Below, one piece after another: positions 26,355 through 34,570 of a stretch of DNA of 55,941 bases (position 1 is the stretch's first letter; every line of letters starts with the position of its first letter). The position numbers and the translations under genes are program-made. The stretch is from Candidatus Methanoperedens sp. (lineage in GTDB: Archaea > Halobacteriota > Methanosarcinia > Methanosarcinales > Methanoperedenaceae), in assembly GCA_026552835.1 (NCBI GenBank), contig JAPMTY010000119.1, positions 1 through 55,941 of the forward strand, written 5' to 3'. The notes below the pieces were generated by a model. The model searched no databases and was not told the origin of the DNA. It was given only the letters and a program-made list of their open reading frames with translations.

Positions 26355-27299
26355 TTATCTTCTTCTGACCAGTACCATTATCAGCAATGCTGAAATTGCC
26401 AGAAGCGCTTCAAATGCCGGTGTTTTTGGCGTTGCAGTCGGCGCCGCTGTTTCTGTCGATGTGGATGTTGCAGCTATGAGGGCTATTGTGTCTAAAAACC
26501 CGTTATCATCGCCGCCTTTACCATAATGGCATCTGTAGCACCAGCCGTTGCCGGATGTGACCTTGCTGAAATTTGCTGGCTTCGTGTCAAGATTGATGTG
26601 GCAGGTATTGCACTTGCTATCCGTCCCATTGTAATCGATTCCATGGCTTTTCCCGAAGATCAGCCAGGTCGAGAACGATGGATTGGCTGAAGTTGGGGTG
26701 CTCGGATGCGTGGCAGTCCGTGGTGAGAAGGTAGTTACTAAATCAGCAGTGCCAAGCACACGAATTTCCATTTTCTGCGGGCTTGTCTTTTGATACAAGA
26801 GAACATAACAATATCTCTCAGGCGCTTCAATTACCCCGTCTGCGTACCTGACAACCGGGTGGTGTCCCTGTCCCTTTGAATGCGTTGAAATAGTGTAGGT
26901 AGGGTCAGAAAGGTTACCGATTACTGTCGCCCGTAACTTTTGCCCCACGTACTGGTTGGTTGCCTTCAACGGGTCATCGATGCGTGTCGGCACAAGGTCG
27001 TCTGCAAGGTTATTCACCCTGATGAAATAATTGCCTCCTGCAATGCTTCCCAGGTCAAACTGTGCCTTGCCGCCAGTCAGGGTCGCGGTTTTTATAACCG
27101 CTCCGTCCAGACCCAGTAGTTCAGCACTGGTGATGGATGTTGCCTTGATATCCCCTTTGCCGTCAAGGCCGGGCTGAAGGCTGAGCGTCAATCTGCCTGT
27201 AGTTGTCTGGGCTGCCACCAATCCTATACATAGTGTAAGCCATACCACCAGCACTATTAAGGATTTATTTAACAAATGTTTTCTTTGTGAATTCATCAT
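26355..27299 (-). CDS. Surface-exposed di-haem c-type cytochrome with PGF-CTERM-like anchor
   Basis: The roughly 314-residue precursor has an N-terminal signal peptide (about residues 8-30, ending near VAAQ). A beta-sandwich-like region follows, then two haem motifs CNTCH and CYRCH near residues 225 and 250. A Thr/Pro linker leads to a C-terminal helix beginning PAFEALLAIS and ending LVRRR. The tail resembles PGF-CTERM signals processed by archaeosortase, with Ala for Gly. It would be exported and anchored, taking part in extracellular electron transfer. GGAGG precedes the ATG at 27299; an ATG directly after it is possible. Confidence 0.78.
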   Translation of the reverse strand: MMNSQRKHLLNKSLIVLVVWLTLCIGLVAAQTTTGRLTLSLQPGLDGKGDIKATSITSAELLGLDGAVIKTATLTGGKAQFDLGSIAGGNYFIRVNNLADDLVPTRIDDPLKATNQYVGQKLRATVIGNLSDPTYTISTHSKGQGHHPVVRYADGVIEAPERYCYVLLYQKTSPQKMEIRVLGTADLVTTFSPRTATHPSTPTSANPSFSTWLIFGKSHGIDYNGTDSKCNTCHINLDTKPANFSKVTSGNGWCYRCHYGKGGDDNGFLDTIALIAATSTSTETAAPTATPKTPAFEALLAISALLIMVLVRRR

Positions 27300-27490
27300 T
27301 TCTCCTCCAAAAGAACTTATTGGAGTGGATACCATCCTTTTTTTTTAGACTCCAATCGCTCAATTTCAGGTTTAATAAGTTTTTTTATATGATATATATT
27401 TTCCTGTATGTTCAGGAAATGGAGACGCGTTGTTTAATTTTGGTTAATTGAAGGATTCTATAAATATATATAAATTTATTTAGAAAACCG

Positions 27491-27539
27491 TTATATACGA
27501 ATAATGAGAATAATTAATTTGGCAATTCAAAATGGGGGT
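27491..27539 (+). promoter_or_regulatory. Promoter and ribosome binding site of the leader ORF-clpP unit
   Basis: TTATATAC (27491-27498) would start transcription near 27520. GGGGGT (27534-27539) is placed 7 nt before the ATG of the 30-residue ORF. The clpP binding site GGAGG lies inside the end of that ORF. Confidence 0.5.
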
Positions 27540-27545
27540 AAATTT

Positions 27546-27638
27546 ATGCCGGCAGAAACCAAAAAAACTTTTGAACTGAATATGGAAGCAGTAAAGTCAG
27601 TTAATATCTATGTTTATGATGAAGAGAAAGGAGGATAA
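27546..27638 (+). CDS. 30-residue ORF directly upstream of clpP
   Basis: An ATG with a GGGGGT ribosome site opens a 30-codon ORF (starts MPAETKKTFELN, ends YVYDEEKGG). It stops two bases before the clpP ATG, and its last codons contain the clpP ribosome binding site. The reading frame is clean, acidic-basic mixed and not hydrophobic. It could be a real small protein, a translational leader or a ClpP regulator. No relative is known to me. Confidence 0.5.
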   Translation: MPAETKKTFELNMEAVKSVNIYVYDEEKGG

Positions 27639-27640
27639 CG

Positions 27641-28243
27641 ATGACAATTCCAAGAACGCTTTTTATATCCGAGCAAACCCCGAATGGTCCGCGTACACTG
27701 GATATTTATTCCAGGCTGCTGGATGAACAGATAATATTTCTCACGGGTGAAATCAATGACGAAATGGCAGAAAGTATTATCCCACAGCTTCTTTACCTTG
27801 AAGCAAAAGATTTCGATGGCGACATACATTTATACATAAACAGCCCCGGTGGAGTGATTTCCGCAGGTCTTGCAATCTATGATGCCATGCAATGCATTAA
27901 GTGCAGCATTGAAACCATATGTGTCGGGCAGGCTGCATCCATGGCTGCGATATTACTGGCTGCGGGAACAGATGGTAAAAGGGTCGCTTTTCCCAATGCG
28001 CGAATGATGATACACCAGCCGCTCGGCGGGGCTCAGGGACAGGCATCCGATATAGATATCCAGGCGAAAGAGATGAACCGCGTCAAGAAGCGCCTTGATG
28101 AAATTTTAGTTTACCACACAGGGAAGCCCATGAAAGTCATTGAGAAAGATACCGACAGGGACTTTTTCATGACAGCAGAAGAGGCTGTGGAGTACGGGCT
28201 GATTGACAGGATAGTGAGAGCAGGGGAAGGAGTAGTAAAGTGA
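27641..28243 (+). CDS. clpP: ATP-dependent Clp protease proteolytic subunit ClpP
   Basis: The 200-residue ClpP keeps the catalytic triad: Ser100 in GQAASMAA, His125 in MIHQPLGG and Asp174 in DTDRDF. It also has the family block INSPGG and a GRE/QG-type handle region. It assembles as a tetradecamer and needs a Clp ATPase for folded substrates; none is nearby. ClpP is widespread in bacteria but patchy in archaea, so it may be a transferred gene. The start overlaps a short leader ORF and precedes the lipoate ligase genes after about 180 bp. Confidence 0.93.
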   Translation: MTIPRTLFISEQTPNGPRTLDIYSRLLDEQIIFLTGEINDEMAESIIPQLLYLEAKDFDGDIHLYINSPGGVISAGLAIYDAMQCIKCSIETICVGQAASMAAILLAAGTDGKRVAFPNARMMIHQPLGGAQGQASDIDIQAKEMNRVKKRLDEILVYHTGKPMKVIEKDTDRDFFMTAEEAVEYGLIDRIVRAGEGVVK

Positions 28244-28288
28244 AATATACTTTAAATTATTGGTAATAACCAAACATTTTAAACTTAT

Positions 28289-28357
28289 CTTTGCGGCCTT
28301 TGCGCACTTTGCGGTGAATAAAATCAAGCACCGCAAAGAACGCAAAGAACGCAAAGT
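28289..28357. repeat. CTTTGCG/CGCAAAG hairpin repeat
   Basis: The left arm has CTTTGCGGCCTTTGCGCACT... (28289-28316), the right arm CACCGCAAAGAACGCAAAGA... (28329-28357). It shares an exact 16-nt stretch, TTTGCGGCCTTTGCGC, with the 3' end of nob1 (3930-3945). It lies between clpP and lplB. Confidence 0.75.
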
Positions 28358-28421
28358 GTTCAAAAAATAAATATTAAAAATTATAGTTGATGCAAAATAC
28401 ACTATTGAAGGGTGAGTTCAT

Positions 28422-28703
28422 TTGATTTCGCTTGCAAAACAAAAAGTCAGGGAAGGAAAAATTGTAAAAGTAGAGGTTGAATATGATGAATCCATCAAGA
28501 AGCTCAAAATCACAGGTGATTTTTTCCTGCATCCCGAGGATGTTCTTGATGAGATAGAAAAAAGTATGTCCGGCCTGGAAAAAGAAGCAAGTGTTGAAGT
28601 CATCGCTTCTAAAATCCATACTATAATGGCGGCTCATGATGCCCGGATGATTGGGGTAAGCCCGGAATCGCTTGCTGAAGTGGTGAAGGAGGCGCTAAAA
28701 TGA
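28422..28703 (+). CDS. lplB: Lipoate-protein ligase accessory subunit (LplB, C-terminal domain protein)
   Basis: A 93-residue protein matching the small C-terminal domain of lipoate-protein ligase (GKIVKVEVEYDE...KITGDFFLHPEDVLDEIE). In Thermoplasma this domain is a separate subunit, LplB, that LplA needs to activate lipoate; here too it is separate. The start is TTG with GGTGAG five bases upstream. Its end overlaps the lplA start (ATGA), so the subunits are translationally coupled. Confidence 0.88.
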   Translation: MISLAKQKVREGKIVKVEVEYDESIKKLKITGDFFLHPEDVLDEIEKSMSGLEKEASVEVIASKIHTIMAAHDARMIGVSPESLAEVVKEALK

Positions 28704-29446
28704 AATGGAGGGTTGTGGGGCTTGAAACACACGACGCCTACTTCAACATGGCTCTTGATGAAGCGATAAGTGAGAACGTAAGGTCTGGTTCATCGCTGCC
28801 CACTATACGGTTTTACAACTGGGAACCGGGCGCAGTTTCCATAGGCTATTTCCAGGGCATAAGAGATGAGGTAAACCTTGATGTATGCAGGGAACTGGGT
28901 ATTGACCGTATCCGGCGCTGGACAGGCGGAGGGGCGGTGTATCATGATTTTGAAAGAGAGATAACGTACAGCGTTATTGCGCCTGCAAGCATATTCCCGA
29001 AGAACATTATAGAATCTTACAGGTTGATTTGCGGCTGGCTTGTGAGCGGCCTTGGGAACCTTGGAATTGAAGCTGAGTTCAGGCCGGTAAATGATATTCA
29101 TGTAAAAGGAAAAAAAATCTCAGGAAGCGCCCAGACAAGGAGAGGCGGGATATTGCTTCAGCACGGCACGCTGCTTTACGGGCTTGACCTGAAAACAATG
29201 TTCAGCGTGCTTAATGTGAGCAGGCAGAAGATTACTGATAAGATGATTAAGAGCGCAGAGGAGAGGGTTACTTGTGTTTTAGAGCACAGCAGCGCGGGGA
29301 AGAAAGAGGTTTATGAGGCTCTGGTTGGGGCTTTTACTGATGGGAAGGAGTTTGAGTTTGGGGCGTGGAGCGAGAGTGAGATTGCGAGAGCAAGAGAGCT
29401 TGCAGAGAAGAAATATCGAAGCGATGAGTGGATGTATCTGAGGTAG
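28700..29446 (+). CDS. lplA: Lipoate-protein ligase, catalytic subunit
   Basis: The 248-residue protein has the biotin/lipoyl ligase core: RRWTGGGAVYHD (about residues 73-84), the catalytic-lysine block VKGKKISGSAQTRR, and a C-terminal extension. It makes lipoyl-AMP and lipoylates the E2 protein with LplB. It overlaps lplB by four bases. The target, PdhC, and lipoyl synthase lie downstream within 6 kb. A LipM/octanoyl transferase role cannot be excluded. Confidence 0.92.
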   Translation: MKWRVVGLETHDAYFNMALDEAISENVRSGSSLPTIRFYNWEPGAVSIGYFQGIRDEVNLDVCRELGIDRIRRWTGGGAVYHDFEREITYSVIAPASIFPKNIIESYRLICGWLVSGLGNLGIEAEFRPVNDIHVKGKKISGSAQTRRGGILLQHGTLLYGLDLKTMFSVLNVSRQKITDKMIKSAEERVTCVLEHSSAGKKEVYEALVGAFTDGKEFEFGAWSESEIARARELAEKKYRSDEWMYLR

Positions 29447-29538
29447 GACATGTTTCGTGGGGCAGGAGTACAATCGCTTTTGTGTGCTCATTTAGGGTGA
29501 GGGCAATCCTAATGATAGCTTTGATTATTGTATATAAT

Positions 29539-29556
29539 TATCAATACGAATTGATA
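29539..29556. promoter_or_regulatory. Inverted repeat after a TATA-like box
   Basis: TATCAAT-ACGA-ATTGATA is a perfect 7-bp inverted repeat directly after GTATATAAT (about 29530-29538). The 11-nt part ACGAATTGATA recurs at 30599-30609, beyond the gene that follows. It may be an operator or a flanking repeat. Confidence 0.35.
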
Positions 29557-29671
29557 CGTCTTGCCTGGGAAAGTATAAACGCCGATCCCTAAACCTTGAA
29601 ATCACTAACTATAAATCCATCACTAAATATATATGTGAAAGAACAGAATTCAGTCATATGAGGTTCAGATA

Positions 29672-30502
29672 ATGAATAGTGTAGTGGATGAAAATAATAA
29701 AATGAAATTTGCTTTAATTTCTGGATGCATCATTTTTGGGATGAGTATTTTTGTTGCGTACATTTTTTTCAGTATTTTGGAATCTTCAGCTGAAGCAAAT
29801 TTGCAACATTGGAAATTAGGTGGCGCATTTGCAGGTTTTGTCTTCACAGCATCTCTATTGACATCTATTACATTCCAAGTCTATAAACACTTGACTACTG
29901 ATAGTATAGCAAAATTCCATGAACAAATTCAAGAACTTCAATCCAAACTCATAAGAGGAGCCCCTTGCCCACAAGGTTATGAGATTGATGTAGATGAAAA
30001 ACATAAATTGGTCTTCTCTCGACCTGAAAAATGGTTACCAAAAGGGGGTTTACTTTATCAATACATCGGACAAGATAAAATCGCGAATTTCAATGTGGTT
30101 TATCAAAGTGAAAAAGATTTAAGTGATTTATATGACCGTTTAAACCTCCCCAAATTTGATTCAGCTAATGTTGATATCGATGCAATTTATGACACCGGTT
30201 CAAATACTGAAGCCATCAAGGCAGGAATAGTTGCTGCATCAAGGGGCGTTGTAGAAAATGAATCTCTAACAAAAGAATTTATTCTTGTAGACGACCTTAA
30301 AAGTTTAAAATTGATTTTTTCTTATGAATATTCTAATCAAGATAAAGGAATAGATAAAAGGAGAATTCGTCAATCTGGCGTTTTTACCTATGTTCCAAAG
30401 TTGAAGGCTTTGTACCTATTTACTTTTACTGATAACGAAGAAAATTACTTAAAATCAAGTGAAGTATTTAATAATGTAATTCGGTCCATTAGATTTTTAT
30501 AA
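29672..30502 (+). CDS. Membrane-anchored protein of unknown function
   Basis: The 276-residue protein has two helices (about residues 13-33 and 50-70) and then a large soluble domain (about 90-276) that is not recognised. It has alternating beta strands ending in NNVIRSIRFL, a pattern recalling PsbP-like or lipoprotein sorting domains. The coding sequence is clearly richer in A+T than its neighbours, so transfer is possible. No ribosome binding site is evident. It is a single gene between lplA and the glyoxalase gene. Confidence 0.65.
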   Translation: MNSVVDENNKMKFALISGCIIFGMSIFVAYIFFSILESSAEANLQHWKLGGAFAGFVFTASLLTSITFQVYKHLTTDSIAKFHEQIQELQSKLIRGAPCPQGYEIDVDEKHKLVFSRPEKWLPKGGLLYQYIGQDKIANFNVVYQSEKDLSDLYDRLNLPKFDSANVDIDAIYDTGSNTEAIKAGIVAASRGVVENESLTKEFILVDDLKSLKLIFSYEYSNQDKGIDKRRIRQSGVFTYVPKLKALYLFTFTDNEENYLKSSEVFNNVIRSIRFL

Positions 30503-30714
30503 GAATTTTGAGCGGAGCAAGTGCCTGGTTTCTATGGCTTCACTTTTTAATGCGGCAAATGCTACCCAATTCATATAGCACATTAGGGCATTACCAACAC
30601 GAATTGATAATCTCGTAAATTATTAATACCGATTCCAGTCATATACTTAACATAAGATGGGGGTTGTTTAAAAAAGTATTAAGCAGCTTCTCGTCTATCA
30701 ATCGAGGTGGGAAA

Positions 30715-31062
30715 ATGGCGATAAATCAAATAGCAACTATTGCGGTCATGGTATCTGATGAAAACAAAGCAAAAGAATGGTATAAGAAAAAATTGAATTT
30801 TGAAGTTAGGAGTAACGAACCACACTGGATTGTTGTGGGTCCGAAAGGCTCTTCGACAGGATTTCATCTCTGTCCCGACTCAGAGCTTGAACCGGGAAAC
30901 CAGGGTATTGTGTTGAAAGCAGATGACGTAGAAAAGACATGCAAAGAGCTGAAAAAAAATGGCGTTGAATTCGTGCGTGAACTATCTCCATCAGAGTGGG
31001 ATGAAGATATGAGATATGCAATTTTCAAAGACCCGGATGGAAATGAGTTTTCGCTTATGTGA
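30715..31062 (+). CDS. VOC/glyoxalase-family protein
   Basis: A 115-residue protein with one glyoxalase/bleomycin-resistance fold: IATIAVMVSDENKAKEWYKKKLNFEV at the start and FKDPDGNEFSLM at the end, with a ligand His in GFHLCPD and Glu in the last strand. It would be a metal-dependent lyase, dioxygenase or binding protein; the substrate is unknown. The ATG at 30715 has GAGGTGG upstream; the longer ORF to 30664 is not supported. Confidence 0.8.
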   Translation: MAINQIATIAVMVSDENKAKEWYKKKLNFEVRSNEPHWIVVGPKGSSTGFHLCPDSELEPGNQGIVLKADDVEKTCKELKKNGVEFVRELSPSEWDEDMRYAIFKDPDGNEFSLM

Positions 31063-31117
31063 TTTTATTTACTGTAAAAAACAGATTTAAAATAACATGC
31101 CGAATTAAAAATGTGTT

Positions 31118-31312
31118 ATGATTGAAACGGAAAATAAAGTTTTGAACTTCACTGTCCTTATAGAGCAGGACGAAGATGGCATTTATGTTGCTAAGGTGCC
31201 TGACATTATCGGCTGTTATACCCAGGGTAAAACCGTGAAGCAGGCAATGGAGCGCATAAAAGAGGCAATACAGGTATGCCTTGAAGCTGATTCGGGCTTA
31301 AGGAAATCCTGA
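31118..31312 (+). CDS. HicB-like domain protein (orphan)
   Basis: The 64-residue protein has the HicB antitoxin fold: VLIEQDEDGIYVAKVPDIIGCYTQGKTVKQAMERIKEAIQVC. HicB usually neutralises the RNA-degrading toxin HicA. No HicA (dsRNA-binding-like, about 60-80 residues) is visible beside it. A similar orphan lies at 48173. It may be a stand-alone regulator. TTTAAAATAAC about 28 nt upstream suggests a leaderless transcript. Confidence 0.72.
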   Translation: MIETENKVLNFTVLIEQDEDGIYVAKVPDIIGCYTQGKTVKQAMERIKEAIQVCLEADSGLRKS

Positions 31313-31370
31313 AACAGATAAAAAATTTCCAGAGAAGAATACGAAAAACTGAGGAGAGAAGTATGAAACG

Positions 31371-31526
31371 TTACATCTTCTCAAACATCTCTTTTGGCGC
31401 TCCGCACACAGGGCAAACCCAATCATCTGGCAGCTCTTCAAAAACAGTTCCCGGCTTCGCTCTCGGCGGGTCTCCGGCTTCAGGGTCGTATATATAACCG
31501 CATACAGTGCATCGATATTTTATCAT
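31371..31526 (-). CDS. Rubredoxin
   Basis: A 51-residue protein with two CxxCG loops, [14 protein letters not shown] and [12 protein letters not shown]. These bind one iron, and [10 protein letters not shown] is the typical second loop. It transfers electrons in the cytoplasm, often in oxygen defence. GGTGAGGA precedes the ATG at 31526. A much longer ORF in the same frame is antisense to lipA and is not believed. It is divergent from lipA. Confidence 0.93.
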   Translation of the reverse strand: MIKYRCTVCGYIYDPEAGDPPRAKPGTVFEELPDDWVCPVCGAPKEMFEKM

Positions 31527-31590
31527 TTCCTCACCACAGGTAAATGCTTCTGCAATAATTAAAAGATTGCTGTCAAAAAGGCTTATCTGA

Positions 31591-32478
31591 ATGAAAGCAA
31601 AATTATCCATTATGACAAAACCCGGCTGGCTCAAAACAAGACCCCCGTCCGGTGCAAAGTTCCTCGCCTTAAAAAAAATCATTGAAGAGCTTAAATTAAA
31701 CACTGTATGTACTGGCGCAAGATGCCCAAACATGGGGGAATGCTGGACAAGAGGCACAGCCACTTTTATGATACTGGGCTCTATCTGCACGAGAAATTGC
31801 AGATTCTGCGCAGTAAAAAAAGGAAAAGCAGGCGAGCCCATCGACCCTTCCGAGCCCGCAAGGGTTGCGCAGGCGGTGAAAAAAATGGGCTTGAAGTATG
31901 TTGTTCTTACATCAGTGGACAGGGACGACCTCGCTGACGGAGGCGCAGGGCATTTTGCCAGTTGCATAAAAACGATAAAAAACCTTGGTGATAATATTAT
32001 GGTAGAGGCTTTAATTCCGGATTTCCATGGGGATGAAGCGTGCCTGCAAAAAATTACGGACGCCAATCCAGATGTGGTGGGGCACAATATTGAAACCGTA
32101 GAGGAACTTCAGGAGCTTGCAAGAGACTGTAGGACGAGCTATAATTTGTCCCTTGAGGTTCTTCGAAAAGCAAAACAAATGTCCTCTTCGATATACATAA
32201 AATCCTCCATAATGCTGGGTTTGGGGGAGACTGAAGAAATGGTATTGAAAACGATGGATGATTTAAGAAATGCAGGAGTGGATATCATTACTCTTGGCCA
32301 GTACCTCAGGCCGTCTGAAAAGCAGCTTGAAGTTAAGGAATACATCTCGCCTGAAAAATTTGATTACTATAAAAAGAAAGCAGAAAATATGGGATTTCTT
32401 TCAGTAGAGAGCGGCCCGCTTGTCAGGAGTTCGTATATGGCCGATTATTTTTTTTCAGTAAAGAATAAAAAGGTATAG
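31591..32478 (+). CDS. lipA: Lipoyl synthase
   Basis: The 295-residue radical SAM enzyme has both clusters: the N-terminal [12 protein letters not shown] (C-x4-C-x5-C, the sacrificial sulfur-donating cluster) and CTRNCRFC (SAM cluster). It ends with the Ser ligand region VRSSY. It inserts two sulfur atoms into the octanoyl chain on E2. It is followed after 30 bp by the 2-oxoacid dehydrogenase operon, whose E2 is the likely substrate. An alternative ATG is seven codons in. Confidence 0.95.
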   Translation: MKAKLSIMTKPGWLKTRPPSGAKFLALKKIIEELKLNTVCTGARCPNMGECWTRGTATFMILGSICTRNCRFCAVKKGKAGEPIDPSEPARVAQAVKKMGLKYVVLTSVDRDDLADGGAGHFASCIKTIKNLGDNIMVEALIPDFHGDEACLQKITDANPDVVGHNIETVEELQELARDCRTSYNLSLEVLRKAKQMSSSIYIKSSIMLGLGETEEMVLKTMDDLRNAGVDIITLGQYLRPSEKQLEVKEYISPEKFDYYKKKAENMGFLSVESGPLVRSSYMADYFFSVKNKKV

Positions 32479-32507
32479 AGCCATCTAAATCTTAAGGGAG
32501 GATAAAA

Positions 32508-33587
32508 GTGTCCAGACAAAAAATTCTCGATATGAGTGTGGATTGGCTTTCGGTTCTTGACTCCGAAGGCAATGTGGATAAGAGTTTAGAGCCCGCTCTT
32601 GATAATGAAACGCTTGAAAAATTCTACAGGACGATGGTGCTTACACGCATGTTTGACGATAAAGCGATAAAGCTTCAGCGCCAGGGCAGGATGCTTACCT
32701 ACGGCTCGTGTCTCGGGCAGGAGGCAAGCCAGATAGGAAGCGCTTTTGCCATGAAGCCGGACGACTGGTTCTTCCCCGCTTTCAGGGAGCACGGGGTGCA
32801 GATAGCAAGAGGCATTCCGCTGAAGCTTCTTTACATTTACTGGATGGGTTCTGAAGATGCAAATATGAACCTTCCCCAAAAAAATTTCACGATATCTATT
32901 CCCGTAGCCACGCAGGTACTGCATGCTGTCGGGGCTGCGTGGGCTGCGAAGATTAAGAAACAGGATATAGCTTCTGTCGTTTATTTCGGCGATGGCGCGA
33001 CATCAGAAGGGGATTTCCATGAAGGCATGAACTTTGCAGGTGTGTTCAGGACGCCGACAGTTTTCATCTGCCAGAATAACCAGTATGCCATATCCCTGCC
33101 AAGAGAGAAGCAAACCGCATCAAAAACACTTGCCCAGAAAGCTTTAGCCTATGGTTTTGAAGGCATCCAGGTTGATGGTAACGATGCGCTCGCTGTGTAC
33201 AGCGCAACAAAAGCCGCGCTTGAGAAGGCAAGGTCAGGGGGAGGGCCAACATTGATAGAGTGCTTCACATACCGCCTCGGGGCGCACACGACCTCAGACG
33301 ACCCCACAAAATACAGGAAAAAAGACGAGGAAGAGGAGTGGAGGAAAAAAGACCCTGTAAAGCGTTTCAGGATATATCTTGAGAAAAAAGGTATATGGAG
33401 CCAGGATTATGAAGAAAAGCTCCTGAAAGAAATTACTGCGGAAATAGAGAAGGCAGTTGAAGAAGCTGAATCTCATATTCCTATTGTGGAAAATATGTTC
33501 AAGTACGTTTATGCTGAAATTACGCCAAATCTGAAAGAGCAGATGGAAGAGCTACAAAACATCATCGCAAAAAAGAAAGGGGCTTGA
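32508..33587 (+). CDS. pdhA: 2-oxoacid (pyruvate) dehydrogenase E1 alpha
   Basis: The 359-residue E1 alpha has the thiamine diphosphate motif GDGATSEGDFHEGMNFAGVF...NN at about residues 160-190, and the phosphorylation-loop-like region RLGAHTTSDDPTKYR. It starts with GTG, with GGGAGGA upstream. It decarboxylates a 2-oxoacid and passes the acyl group to lipoyl E2. Sequence alone does not separate pyruvate from branched-chain substrates. First gene of a four-gene operon with E1 beta, E2 and E3. Confidence 0.93.
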   Translation: MSRQKILDMSVDWLSVLDSEGNVDKSLEPALDNETLEKFYRTMVLTRMFDDKAIKLQRQGRMLTYGSCLGQEASQIGSAFAMKPDDWFFPAFREHGVQIARGIPLKLLYIYWMGSEDANMNLPQKNFTISIPVATQVLHAVGAAWAAKIKKQDIASVVYFGDGATSEGDFHEGMNFAGVFRTPTVFICQNNQYAISLPREKQTASKTLAQKALAYGFEGIQVDGNDALAVYSATKAALEKARSGGGPTLIECFTYRLGAHTTSDDPTKYRKKDEEEEWRKKDPVKRFRIYLEKKGIWSQDYEEKLLKEITAEIEKAVEEAESHIPIVENMFKYVYAEITPNLKEQMEELQNIIAKKKGA

Positions 33588-33589
33588 AA

Positions 33590-34561
33590 ATGGCGAAACT
33601 CAATATGGTACAGGCAATCAACCTTGCGCTTCATGAAGAAATGCAAAAAGACCCGTCAGTCGTAGTCATGGGCGAGGACGTGGGAGTGGATGGCGGGGTA
33701 TTCAGGGTTACCGAAGGCCTCCTGAACAAGTTCGGAAGCGAGAGGGTTATTGATACGCCGCTTGCCGAATCCGGGATTGTGGGGACTGCGATAGGTATGG
33801 CCGTCGCAGGACTGAAACCCGTGGCAGAAATACAGTTTGAGGGTTTCAGTTATATGACCATAGACCAGCTTGCAGCCCACGCTTCCAGGATAAGGTACCG
33901 CTCCCGCGGAACGTACCACTGCCCGATGGTGATAAGGGCGCCCTATGGGGGAGGCGTGAGGGCACTTGAGCACCATTCAGAAGCAGTTGCCACATTTTTT
34001 ATACACATCCCGGGCTTGAAAGTCGTAATTCCCTCATCACCTTATGATGCCAAGGGGCTCCTTCTCTCATCTATCAGGGACCCCGACCCTGTTTTCTTTT
34101 TTGAGCCAAAGAAACTCTACCGGGCAGGAAGGGAAGAAGTACCAGAAGGGGATTACACAGTCCCGCTTGGCGAGGGGAAAAAACTCACAGAGGGAGATGA
34201 CGTAACAGTGGTTTCATGGGGCGCGATGGTGAAGGTTTGCGAGGAAGCACTTCCTAAGGTCAAGGACGTTAGCGTTGAACTGATAGACCTTCGCACGCTA
34301 TCGCCGCTTGATGAGAATATAATAATAGATTCTGTCAGGAAGACGGGACGGTGCGTAGTTGTCCATGAGGAGCCGAGAACACTGGGTTTGGGGGCAGAAA
34401 TCATTGCAAGGATAAATGAAAAGGCTTTTCTTAATCTTGAGGCTCCGGTTAAAAGGGTTACAGGCTATGACGTTCCTGTGCCGCTGCCAAAGCTTGAAGA
34501 TTATTACCTGCCTGACGCCGAAAGAGTGGCAAATGCAATAAAAGAAACTGCGGGTTTTTAG
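33590..34561 (+). CDS. pdhB: 2-oxoacid (pyruvate) dehydrogenase E1 beta
   Basis: The 323-residue E1 beta has GEDVGVDGGVFRVTEGL near the start, then EIQFEGFSYMTIDQL and a C-terminal transketolase fold (VVHEEPRTLGLGAEI). The ATG at 33590 is chosen because GGGG sits seven bases upstream; a TTG two codons earlier overlaps the end of pdhA. It pairs with E1 alpha as a heterotetramer. Confidence 0.94.
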   Translation: MAKLNMVQAINLALHEEMQKDPSVVVMGEDVGVDGGVFRVTEGLLNKFGSERVIDTPLAESGIVGTAIGMAVAGLKPVAEIQFEGFSYMTIDQLAAHASRIRYRSRGTYHCPMVIRAPYGGGVRALEHHSEAVATFFIHIPGLKVVIPSSPYDAKGLLLSSIRDPDPVFFFEPKKLYRAGREEVPEGDYTVPLGEGKKLTEGDDVTVVSWGAMVKVCEEALPKVKDVSVELIDLRTLSPLDENIIIDSVRKTGRCVVVHEEPRTLGLGAEIIARINEKAFLNLEAPVKRVTGYDVPVPLPKLEDYYLPDAERVANAIKETAGF

Positions 34562-34570
34562 GAGGATATT

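Noticed and set aside
31313..31370. HicA toxin next to the HicB-like gene
   Set aside because: The gap is too short and holds no ORF resembling HicA.
31371..32087. 238-residue minus-strand ORF
   Set aside because: Most of it is antisense to lipA; only the C-terminal 51 residues are a protein, rubredoxin, with its own start and ribosome binding site.
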